DNA from: Acanthamoeba sp. SK_2022b
Taxonomy: Eukaryota > Discosea > Longamoebia > Acanthamoebidae
DNA: 63,321 nucleotides
Direction of reading: 5' to 3'
Assembly: GCA_027943245.1 (NCBI GenBank)
Contig: JANDJZ010000084.1
Location: 1-63,321 of the forward strand
The position numbers were made by a program, and so were the translations under genes. How positions within the stretch are numbered: the stretch's first letter is position 1; the number at the start of each line of letters is the position of its first letter. A model generated the notes under the pieces. It made no database searches. It had not been told where the DNA came from and worked only from the letters and a program-made list of their open reading frames with translations. Of this stretch, positions 44,701-55,178 are shown one piece after another.

Positions 44701-47434
44701 CATAACAGGGAGCCGAAGTGCTGGTGTACGCGCTGCCGATATCGACCGTGGTGGAGGTGGCTGAAATCAAGAGACTGCTCCTGATCCACAACCATCCCTT
44801 CATTGAGGTGAGCTTCTCTTATATCTCTTTTTCTCCTTGTTCCTCTTTTCAACTTTTTCATATCACCAGCTCCTATCTTAAGTAACGGTAGGACGGCTCC
44901 GCGCTAACGTGATATGTACGTGCTTTCTGGGCATTGCGCAGGAGTTCGATTTCCTGACCAACCGGTGGAGCGAGAAGGCATGCGCCAATCTGGCAATCAA
45001 CCTCAAGGAGAGCACCGGAGTGCGTGAGTACCAAAAGCGTGCTGCATTCTCTCTCTTCTGGGACAACAAGGTACACACGCGCACACGCACCTGCGCAACG
45101 ATTCTCGCGGCGAGAATAGGTGCTGACTTGCAGACGACTGGATCCGCGGACAGGCGCACTCGTCCATTCTGGTGCTGCCTTGCGGTGCGGGCAAAACGCT
45201 GGTCGGCATCACGGTGGCGAGTATCATCAAGAAGTGCATCCTGGTCTTCTGCACTTCTATGATGGCAGTCAACCAGTGGCGTGAGCAGTTCCTCAAGTGG
45301 TCGGACATCGAACCCAACCGCATCTCTCGGTATGGCCGCCTTTATAGTTCTCTATTTGTTTGATGCGCTCTTCCCATTCACATTCCATGCATTTATCAGT
45401 AATAACCAAAACAATATACTCCACTTACATGACAGATTCATCTCCGACACGCGAAAGAAGGGCGAATGGGACCACACGTGTGGGCTTCTCATCACCACCT
45501 ACAACATGTTCACCTCAGAGAAGCGGTACGCGTTTCTCCAATTCGCTGTCTACCGGCCCTGGCCTTACCCATATGCGCATGCGGGTCGTGTCTGTTCTTC
45601 ATCAATCCAGAGCCGAGCACTCGACTCGCATGATCGAGAAATGTAAGGAGAGAACGTGGGGGCTTATGATTCTGGACGAGGTGCACTTGGCGCCGGCCAC
45701 GACGTTCAAGCGCGTGACGACAGAGTTCCGAGCGCACGTCAAGCTCGGCCTCACGGCCACCATGGTTCGAGAGGTAACGCCCCTTACCTCCTGCCCTTCT
45801 GCAGCGCCGCGAAATACTTGATCAACCACGCACGCGCACATGCCACATAGGATGAGCTGATCGCCGAGCTCCCGACGCTGGTGGGCCCACGACTCGACGA
45901 AGTGGACCTGCTGTCGCTGAAGATCCACAACCATGTGGCCAACGTGCACTGTTACCGCATCGTGTGCCCGTTGACCTCTGCTTTCGGTGCTGCGTATCGA
46001 ACCGCACGATCCCCCGCCGTATGCCCTTCCCCCCTTCAAGCCCCTGTTGCATGTACCTATGGATGTACGTTGAACCAGGAAGCAGATGATCTCACGTTCT
46101 TTCGGGCGTGCAGGAGAAGCGACTGCTTCACATTACCAACCCGAACAAGGCCCGCATCGTGTTCACGTTGCTGAAGCGACATCTGAGACGCGGACACAAG
46201 TGTCTGGTGTTTTGTGATGATCTCTTCGGGCTCCAGTGGTACGGCCACCTGCCTTCTCTGGCTTGGCCCACTGTAATGGATTGCTCGATGATGCGTGCAC
46301 CTCACCTCCAAATTCCGTTGTTGCACGTTGCACATATAGGTTCAGTCAGGTGCTGGGCAGTCCCTATATCGATGGTGAGACCAAGAATGAGGACCGTGAG
46401 AAGTCGCTCAACATGTTCAGGTACCGTGATAAAACAGCCCAGCTCTTGGCCTGGCGCGCCTGCACCCTCTTCGTCTTGTCTCACCCATATACGTGACCCG
46501 CCATCCAGGACCACGAAGAGCAGCGCGTACGTGCTGATCTCCAAGGTCGGCGATCACTCGATCGATTTGCCAGAAGCCAACGTGGTGATTCAAGTGGGCG
46601 TGGTCGATGGATCGCGTATGCAAGGTCTCTGTTTGACGATCTTCCCAATCACACGCACCTCTTCCTTGATCACTTGTCCTCACACTCGTCTCTTTACACA
46701 CGCAACAGAGGCACAGAGGTTGGGCCGAGTGCAGCGTAAGAAGCCAGGGACCGACGTGACAGCCTACTTCTACACCATCGTATCCGAGGGCACCGACGAA
46801 GTGGGCTACTCTGACCGGTACGCGGGCCCACCCGCTTGGGTGTCCACGATGTGCGGTGGTCACTGTCATCGGTTCGCTGAATGTGGTATGGTGTGGGCCG
46901 CGTGGCAATTATGGTAGGCGGCGGGAGTTCATGGAGGAGCACGGCTACCTCTACCACGAGTACGACTACAAACACTTCATGCACGCCGAGACCGAAGAGT
47001 TCACGCGCGACAGCAAGCAAGACGTGCGGCCCCAGCCCCACTCATCTCTTGCGCGCGCGCGCGCTCTCTCTCTCTCTCTTTCGTGTACTCAATGTGGCGC
47101 TCACTGCGATCTGCGAATTATCGGCTCCTCCACAGAACCTGCTGTCGGCCATCAGGCAAGAGATGGAGAAGAATCCCGAGGGCCGCTCCGAATACTCTGG
47201 TGCGCAACTCCACCCTCAATCCATAATTTGGCCAATGTGACTCGCAAACGAACGCAATGGGCTAGAACGCGCTGCGTCGATGTCAGTTTTATTGATGTTT
47301 TTTTATTTGATTTCATAGAATTGGACGACAAGCCTACGAAGCGTGAGACCAAGAAGAAGGGCACCACGCGTCAACGCCTCAACAAGATTGTCAACAAGAG
47401 AACCGGCGGAAGGGAAGCACGCAGCGAGGGCTAA
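40749..47434 (+). CDS. Fusion protein: TFIIE-beta, TFIIE-alpha and XPB-type TFIIH helicase
   Basis: Thirty exons join in one frame (4,095 nt, 1,364 residues). Exons: 40749-40914, 41018-41163, 41245-41388, 41457-41796, 41888-41996, 42064-42201, 42283-42364, 42453-42532, 42603-42847, 42937-43023, 43090-43176, 43244-43334, 43437-43818, 43890-44021, 44134-44213, 44301-44383, 44477-44637, 44709-44807, 44942-45070, 45154-45329, 45436-45525, 45611-45773, 45851-46018, 46114-46238, 46340-46420, 46509-46624, 46709-46817, 46918-47023, 47136-47199, 47319-47434. All introns are GT-AG except 42365-42452 (GC-AG). Residues 1-265 are TFIIE-beta, about 266-480 TFIIE-alpha, about 484-545 a Ser/Pro/Thr linker and about 546-1364 XPB. 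No stop occurs at either junction. TFIIE recruits TFIIH to the RNA polymerase II promoter and stimulates XPB, the DNA translocase that opens it. A split into separate proteins at the XPB border cannot be excluded. Confidence 0.8.
41888..42847 (+). other. TFIIE-alpha portion of the fusion
   Basis: Residues about 266-483. The extended winged helix reads DDICDFVQKTIRAFCDDESI, EALLREVSQEANVV, then ETLLADKLHLSPRILRTIL and YSCWLITFNDLFDVTNYRIL, following the TFIIE-alpha/TFE pattern (AFYGxE..VV.DxLL, LAxxLxLxxKxLRxxL, YxxINYRTLVNVVKYKL). The zinc ribbon is C394-X4-C399 and C417-X2-C420 (YFCSNKAC, then SCLGCQSEV). A helical SGVRPVLEELRDQIRAIL follows. The first zinc pair has CX4C rather than CX2C spacing. 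Positions 42667-42744 may be an extra in-frame intron. Confidence 0.78.
43244..47434 (+). other. XPB/ERCC3-type helicase portion of the fusion
   Basis: N-terminal XPB block: HPTPIQIARDGRIWLPVVYK (residues 564-583), interrupted by a Lys/Glu insert to about 705. It resumes STKKAHNFLCHVSE, VLEYEITNQSLYLAW and YTVRLVLKDGEYFVES. Helicase motifs: I LPCGAGKTLVG (K941), II DEVH (1038-1041), III LGLTATMV, RED motif 1069-1071, IV KCLVFCDDLF, V ISKVGDHSIDLPEANVVIQ, VI QRLGRVQRKK (R1240, R1243). All key ATPase residues are present. After RED, the family's near-invariant DLNFLIGPKLYEANW is replaced by LPTLVGPRLDEVD, so this is a divergent XPB. Confidence 0.88.
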
Positions 47435-47893
47435 TGTGCCAGGGTCCCACGCCCACTCCGCAAGGCTATGCACAAACGCTTCTCGCCTTTTTCTTCAGTA
47501 AAGACGCCATACGCTGTTGTTGCGTGATGGAGACTTCCTCATAGATAGTGAGCCAACTGAGGGCAGGCCATGTGGCTGTGGTGGACTGCCACTTTCAGTG
47601 GGCAACATTGACTGAGTCGGTTCCAGGAATGAGCACACAATTGATGATAATTTTTAACCATGTATCTTCAGGTAGCAGCGGCTCTCAACCTTGACTGACA
47701 TGTCATGCAATGCACAGCTGAGTCTCATCTTGGCCCCTTGATTTTCACAGCTGCCATCTGTCTCTCACTTTTGGTGTACATAGGTATCAAGAACTACCAA
47801 AGACTTCAACCAGCACAGCCACCCAAGGTAAAATGAGCCATGATGGTGGTCAGGTGGTGGTAACTGTTGAAGCTCACAGCTAAAATAGAACCT

Positions 47894-49797
47894 CCTCTAT
47901 TATCAAATGAGAGGTCCAGTAGTGAGCTCCTCAAAATAGGTTATAACTCCAAATTATCTGAGATAATTTTACATTTGGTGAAAAATGCTAACTCATTTTT
48001 TGGGCAAATCCAAAGATAACAAGTGATTTTTATTGCATATTGAAAGATGCCATCTTATCAATCTAGCATAAATCATGATACAATGCAACTGTGGCCACAT
48101 CTCCAACAGTAACAACAAGCATCACTTATAGGACTGCAAGGGCATTGAGTTGGCAGTAGGGTGTCATGAAAACTGAGCGTTCAGGAAAATGAGACAGTGA
48201 CTCTTTTTCTGTAGGCAGCACCTGTCTGGGAAGGTGTCCTAAATGTCTACAGCTGCATGACTGCTAATTTGACTGTTGAAAACTGTAGACATTTCAAGAA
48301 GGGGCAGTGTCGCATTTTCCCAAACACCCAGTTTGAAGCACAAGCTGTTTTTTAGACATGTGGAGGCTACACCAGTAATGGTGGTTTCAGTAGTGATGTT
48401 GTAGTTAGAGCAGTCAAGTCATCCAGCCCCCATCTCCCTTAGTCAAGGATGAGCATTAAGATTTCATGAATTCTGCAGCAGTACATCATGGTGGCTGGTC
48501 AGTGGTGAATGGTGCAAAGCACAAACAAACAGCATTGACTGTCAGTGGCACCTTGAAGAAACATGACAGCTGTCTACCCAAATGCTGCTGCTGCTTGCAC
48601 ACAGTCAAATTCCTTGCAATCACTTGATGATCTTCTTGGGTGCTTCATCCATTCATGCATCAGCATTGTACCATCATCCAGGGTTATCAGAGCCACCATG
48701 TCAAATCAGCATCATCAAGGCAGGCAGTTGAGGGCTACAAACACAGGTTTCACATATGCATACACAGTCAATGTTTGTAAGGCATGGAGGTTGAAATCAC
48801 ACATTTGCACTAAAGCAATGGAAGGGATGCATACTCAGGAGTTCAGAAATTTGTCCCAGAGGATCTGCTTGTGGCCCCCACATTACCCAGTATTCCTTTT
48901 TGGCCAAGGCATCCTTGATGCTGAAGAACTCCTCCCATTCGTCACAATGGACAGCAGCTTTGTCATGAAGATGATTTCAGACCTAGGCAAGTAGCTATAC
49001 ATCAGCATCACTCAGTCCCTCCTTTTCTCATGAAGTAAGATCATTGCTGATTAATGGGTAACAAGATAAAGCAGGGGCATACATCAGCAACGTCACATAA
49101 CCAGGAAAATTTTTGGCCAGGATACACAATGGTTCCCATCAATTACCAGGTATTCAGGCTTCCCCATTAAGCACCCATTCCTCCTTGCAAAGCAGCTGCA
49201 CCAACAGCTTGTCCATGGTTAGAACGCCCATTTTGTTGAAGGACTTGATCAGCACTTGCCATCCCCATGCAGTAACAGGACAAAGAGACCCAGCCTTGGT
49301 CATGCACTCAATATCTATTAGTTCCACATTCAACCAGACATGCTTATCAAGGAGCTCACTGTAACAACGGAGAAGATTTTCCTCCAGAACACAACTGAGC
49401 TCTTCTGCACCCCTCTTCTATGGGTTCCTCAACCTTGCTGGCACCTGCGCCACCACCACTGCCGCCGCCACCGCCCCCCTCCCACCCACCCGCCACTGCC
49501 CCCCTCCTGCCCACCGCCACACACCACCACCACCCACCACCACCACCGCCCCCCACTACCGCCGCTGCCCCCCACTGAGTCTGTGTTAAGACAATCTGGC
49601 ACCATGTCAGTTTCATGTTGTCACTCCTCAATCCCTCACTAATAATTATAGTCACTAATATCATTGTTTAATGATATGAGATGGACTTTACCAGATGGCA
49701 GACTTTAACTTCAATAAAATGAGAAATTTTACTCATTAAAATCCACACAACACAAAAAAACGCCAGTCATTTTCGCCCTCTCATTTGATAATAGAGG
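47894..49797. mobile_element. Putative DNA-transposon relic with 21-bp terminal inverted repeats
   Basis: 47894-47914 and 49777-49797 are perfect inverted copies over 21 bases (CCTCTATTAT... / ...ATAATAGAGG). Three of the next four outer bases also match. The interior (1.9 kb) has no intact transposase. The right sub-terminal sequence recurs at 29724-29756 with two or three differences. No target-site duplication could be recognised, so the class is open. Confidence 0.55.
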
Positions 49798-49831
49798 ATG
49801 TTAGAGGTTGAGCATAGGGAAAGAAAAGCTC

Positions 49832-49954
49832 AGTAGGGATGCCAGGATAAGGTGTGGCACAAGGCAGAGTGTAAGGAACTAGTATTGTAAGTGTACCATA
49901 GTACTAGTTCCTTACACTCTGCCTTGTGCCACACCTTATCCTGGCATCCCTACT
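49832..49954. repeat. Perfect 53-bp inverted repeat (hairpin), 17-nt loop
   Basis: The left arm 49832-49884 (AGTAGGGATGCC...) and right arm 49902-49954 (...GGCATCCCTACT) are exact reverse complements. The loop is 49885-49901. Further ACTAGT-type partial repeats follow to about 49990. Confidence 0.95.
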
Positions 49955-50339
49955 AGTACTATGGTAACTAGTAAGGAACTAGTACTGGAAGGCCATTAGC
50001 ATTCTTATAGAAGTGAAAGACATGGGGGGCAGCATGACCAGAGAGGCCATTGCAGTCTCATGCAACAAGCTTGGGAGTAAAGCATGGATGAGGCCAACAT
50101 GAGGACATTGAGGTAGATGTCCTTGCAGACATCAAGAGCAATGAGAAGGCTGAGGAAGACAAAGACATGAAATGGAGTGTTCAGAGAGCAGTAACAATGA
50201 CTCTGAAAAAATGTACCAGGCCTCAATTTAAAGCTTCAATTTCTGTACAGATAAAAGTGATGTTGAAAAGTGAAAACCAAACGATGTGCATCAGGGACAG
50301 TAGTGGTAAGAAATTGGTCACAAAAACCTGCATTTGTCA

Positions 50340-50457
<118 letters not shown>

Positions 50458-51182
50458 GTTGCACTCTCCTCTCCACCTTCCATTGCCTTGGGAGACTGCA
50501 TAAATGGCATCTTTGAAGGACCAGAACTTTTAATATCCTTTTTATCACTTGGTTAGACACTAAAGGTGATACATATAGTGTAGGGGTAATGTGGCTTTAA
50601 ATCAATCAGAGAGTGCAGGAATGAATCTTGATGCCAGACTCATTCTTACAATCAGATGAGCAACAGTGGTTGGTAGCATTTCTATTGTCCCAAGACCTGT
50701 CCACAAAAAAATGATTAGGCTTCATAGCCTCACATGTTGCACGACTGACCCATTATGTTTACCAATGTGCATGTGTGTGTTGGGACTTCTGCAAGACATA
50801 CATCAAGATTGAGCACCATTGCTGGGTGCTCAGCCTCATGCCATACATAAACACAAGGGTCTCAAGCAATATGTACCACACCTCTCCTCTATGGTCATGA
50901 ACAGCAGAGATTTCCAAAATATGGATCTTTCCTCCTGGCACTCCCAAGCGCTCCAACAGCAAAAATTGAAATGACACCTCCTACCCGGTCGGCGCACCCT
51001 CCTCCCTCTCTCTCTCTTTTGTGCGCTCGCTCGCTTTCTTGGCTCACTTGATCTTGGCTCACTGGGCGGCGGACTGCCCGTCCGCCCTACGCACCCTCTC
51101 CGTTCCCTTCATCTCCCGTCCATCCAAGTAGTGATGATGTCTGCTCTCTGCTCTCTTACCATTACACTCGTCTGACGGCCAC

Positions 51183-54036
51183 TTAGATGCTTGCGGTCTG
51201 CAGCTGATTGAGCAGCTTCTTCCACTGATCCAAGATCTTTGGAGGAGGAGGAGGGGGCAATTGAGAAACAGAGGACGGCTTGCGAGGAGGGTGAGGTGCG
51301 CACCTGGACTGTGGTGTCCATGTTCTCCTTGGCGTACTCCTTGAGCGCCTTAGACATCTCCTTGCCCTTGGTTTTCTCGAACCTATCGAGCTCCTTGCGG
51401 AGGATCTCACTGATCATTTCGAACTCCTCCTTGGCGCTCTCCTGCTTTTGCCGGGCCTACCAGGGTCGCAATGTAATAATTGAGTATAACAACAGATAAA
51501 AAAAAAAAAAAAAAAAAAAAAAAATAAAGTCGAGCAAGGCACTGCAGTACCTCTTCATACTCGGCCTCGGCGGCGCCGGCCTTGGGCGTGCCAGCGATCT
51601 TGTCCTTCTTTTCCTGCAAAGGTGCAACGGAGCGTCATGAGTGCCCTCGACGGCACGAGATATTGGAGGTTGGGCAAACCTTCTTGGTGTTGGCGATCTT
51701 TTCGGCGTGCTGGTACTCGGCGAGGGAAGTCAGACGCGCCTCCATGGCCTGCTTGGCTGAGGCGATGACACGCCGGTAGTCGTGGGCCACCTGACCATTG
51801 CACGGGATTCAGTGAGAACGCCGCGCCCTACTCCAGCGGGAGCGGCAGCAGAGAAAGAAGCACGCGCAAGCAATACCTCTTCAAAACGGAGCTCCTGGCT
51901 CGAGACGGCCTCCTGCTTGAGCACTCGGACCTGCTCGCACAGATCGCCGAACCTGAGCCAGTGCTTGCTGAGGGTGGGGTCGACCTCGGCTTCGGCCTTG
52001 CCCACGGCCGAGGCACCCAGCCCGAACTCGTACAGCGCGCCCACGAGCTCTGTCTCGCACGACGGCTGGTGAGTCAACACTCACTCATAATAATACGCAC
52101 GCACGCACACCACCGCGTCGTTGACGACTTTGCGGTTTGCGTGCGGCGCATAGAGGCGGCCTGCTGCTGCACCTTTCTCCTTGTTCAGGACCGTGCCCGA
52201 GGTCTTGAGGCAGGCCTCGAGGGCGGCCTCCAGGTCGTGCAGGTACTGCTTCTTTTCGCCGAACCACGTGTCGGTTTCCTGAATACAGAATCGCCTATGG
52301 GTGAGCGACGGGGGCATGCGCGCCACGAGTGACAGGTTGGGGGGGGGTATGCGTACGACAGCGGGAGAGAGCTGCTGGGTGACGGTGGAGGACATCCAGG
52401 AGAAGACCTTCTTGGTGACGGTCGCCTGAGGCTTCTTCGTCTTGGCAGCGGAGAACTCCTGTCATCGCCCCCACCCCAAATAGGCCATACACGTGTGTCT
52501 GCGGTGAGCCCACGCGTGTCGACGGTGGTGTGTCGTGTGTGCCCGTGGGAGAAGATGCGGCCGTCGCACCTCAGCGTCGGATTCGAGGAAGGTCTGCAGG
52601 ACCTCCGAGGCGGCGAGGACCGGGTGATCGGCCAGGCGAGTGAGGAACTTGCCCAGCTCACGACGGCGGGCCTCGATGAACTGCGGGTCGAAACGGTCTG
52701 AACCCCAGAGACAGAGGCAGCCGAGCACGCGAGCGTCGTGAGCCAAAGAAGGAAGAGGATTGGGGGGGAGCATGGTAAAGCGACTTGGCAACGTACTCTG
52801 GATGATGGTCTTGTCGGGGAGGGGAGGGATGATGTAGCCCTTGTAGCTCTCCTTCATCTTGTCGTAAAGCCAGACAAAGTCGTTGTACCGCCTGTCCGTC
52901 GTGAACTCGTTCTTGTGGTACTGCACCAGGTTGGTCTGGGTGAATGACAGAGGGGAAGAGGAAGTCAGCAATTTGGCCTCCCACCTGCCGTGTAGGTCGT
53001 GAGGTCTGGCGGTAGGGACGTGCCTTGACGTTAACCTTGTAGGACACGAAGGAGCCCATGCCCTCTCCGTGCTTGGTGTACTCACCAACGGTCATCTTTA
53101 GCGAGGAGGGCTTATCCTTGTCCTCCTTTGTGTTCACACGCCAGGGCCACGTGTGAGTAGAGGGACGTCGTTCTACACGAAGCGAGCAGGCAACGAACAA
53201 ACAACAAATAAACAAAAGATGTGGGTACCTCGTCGTCGGTGGTGAGCGAAACGTCCCGGGTGGGTTCCCTGCTTACTGCCTCGATGTGAACGTCAGTGGA
53301 GGGATCCTCGTGCTGTTCCTCCTTCTCCTCGGGCAGGATCCAGCCCTGGTCCTCCTTGCTCTCGGTCTCGCCCTGAGCGGGGTGATGCCACGAGTGAGAC
53401 AGAGAGGTGGCGCAAAAAACTGGATCGCTCCCATTTCGCAGATTGCCGGTGAATTCGGGACTTCATTTTTGCTGTTTTGAGGGTCGTACCTCCTCATCGT
53501 GGATGTGTTCTTCCTCAGTAGGTGTGGTGCCCGCCGCGAAGCTGTCGTTTCCGTCCTCGATGAAATTCATGGCAGGCTAGTTGCACGGGGTGAAGGGATT
53601 CAGAGGCAAAGATGAGCGAAGCGCAACACAAGGCCACAATTAATAATGTGAGCCTGCAACCATTTGAGACGGAGAAACGACATGAGAGCCGATCTCTCCG
53701 ATGAACTCCCAGTAATTTCGAGGTTTGATTGACGAGGATGTCCAAAACGTCGGCAGCCTCGCCTCGCAGGGGAGAGGCGAACGACTTCTCTTTCAAATAA
53801 TAATAATAATACAAATAAAACTATAAAGAAAACTTAATCTCTTCCGTCGTAAACCCAAAACGATGCAAAAGAATAAAGCCTAAACTTACCTGGGCGGTCT
53901 GTCTCTTGCGCAGTTCCTCAACGGAGGCACCAGATTCCCAGCCGGGGGGGATGAGATCATAGAGGCTAGCACCAGAGCTCTGTTTCCTAGACATGGCGGG
54001 GCTATCGCCAAAGGGGTTACCATACGGATTCGACAT
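51183..54036 (-). CDS. SNX-BAR sorting nexin (SNX1/SNX2/Vps5 type)
   Basis: Start at 54036: MSNPYGNPFGDSP, containing an NPF (EH-domain ligand) motif. An acidic N-terminal region follows (DEEGETESKEDQGWILPEEK). The PX domain reads VGEYTKHGEGMGSFVSYKV, RRYNDFVWLYDKMKESYKG, IIPPLPDKTII and FIEARRRELGKFLTRLADHP, with the RRYNDF, PPLP and RRxELxxF phosphoinositide-site residues. A C-terminal BAR region of long helices runs to KALKEYAKENMDTTVQ and LLNQLQTASI, stop at 51183. These proteins bend endosomal membranes in retromer-dependent retrieval. Ten or so exons; one intron has a 27-base poly-A on the plus strand (51498-51524). The closest group is Vps5/SNX1/2. Confidence 0.9.
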
Positions 54037-54180
54037 GTTTGGAACGGCACGCGAGATGGAGATGTGGCGTCGGTCACAGGAACAGGAAAGAAGCACCGAT
54101 CCAATTTTTCGTTGTCGACAATTGAAAAGAATAGAAAATCACATTTCTCGTTTAGCAACACCGGATTTGTTTTGCCAACG

Positions 54181-55020
54181 ATGGGAAGGCGATACTGGCG
54201 TGCGGCCCGGCAGTTTGGATTGGTGAAGGGCATGCCGAAGCCCAAAACGCAAGGTGCGTGTTATCATTGGGCTGAGCGGATTCCGCCGTACTGCGAGCCC
54301 CGGTCGCCTGAATAATCATAATTTATCATAATGATTATGCGCATTGCATCTGCAGAGGATTGGAACCGGCTTTATCTGAAGCACCAGGTCTACCTCCATG
54401 GAATCAAAAGCCTTGAACTGCATATGGTCAGGGCGGGTGCGGGCAAGACGGGGGCGAGGTAGGCAGTCATTCCTCCATACATTGGATTTAATGTGAACTG
54501 AACCTTCCCTTTCGCCGCAGACACTTCCACTATTGGAAGATGCCTCCGATCCGGTGGTGGAATCCCGATCTCCAGTACGGCTCCATACCTTCATTGCCTT
54601 TCGTGAAAGGACAACTCCGCCGTTGTTCTTTGGCTTGCTCTCCCACTTGCTTCTCGTCATGTCGCTCCTGCACTTTACTGAGCTGGTCCTCCTTTCCTGC
54701 GCATAGAATTAACGAGCAGAAGTTGCAGACCGGTGAGACTAAACTTATCATCGAGAAGGGTACCGCCCTCTCTTTCTCTCTGGCCGATGTGCAGATACAC
54801 TCCAGACGCTGGCCCTTGGCGGTCACGAGTGACCATTTGTTTTCGTTTTGCTAATGGTGTTGCTCTCTCTGCACTCTCTATTTGTGCGTGTGCAGTGAAC
54901 GGAAAGAAGATAGAGTTGGTGTTGGATGGTATGCGGGACGAAGAGATCTACAACGTACTCCTCTCGCATACGGATGCTGCTCCCGCTCCCGTTGCCGCCA
55001 AGGAGGAGAGTGTGCAGTAG
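54181..55020 (+). CDS. MRPS25: Mitochondrial ribosomal protein mS25
   Basis: Five exons: 54181-54253, 54356-54458, 54521-54574, 54707-54759 and 54896-55020; 135 residues. MGRRYWRAARQFGLVKG begins a short basic N-terminus. The L51/S25/CI-B8 thioredoxin-like domain reads GIKSLELHMVRAGAGKTGAR, then HFHYWKMPPIRWWNPDLQ (like [21 protein letters not shown] in human MRPS25), INEQKLQTGETKLIIEK and VNGKKIELVLDGMRDEEIYN. It is a small-subunit mitoribosome protein encoded in the nucleus. The family shares this domain with mL43 and complex I NDUFA2; the RHFHYWKMP block favours mS25. It is head-to-head with the sorting nexin gene, 144 bp apart, so a shared promoter is likely. Confidence 0.82.
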
Positions 55021-55178
55021 TGCCATGTCTCTTGTGCGCGGAAGCAACAAAACAAATAAAACAATTTTTATTGGAATTCAGCTGCGGCCGTTGATTTCCC
55101 GCCAATTTGCAACGTTTGTTGGCCTGGGGCGATCATTTCAACAACCTTCCGGGCCCACAGCGCTATAACCAAGCCGTG

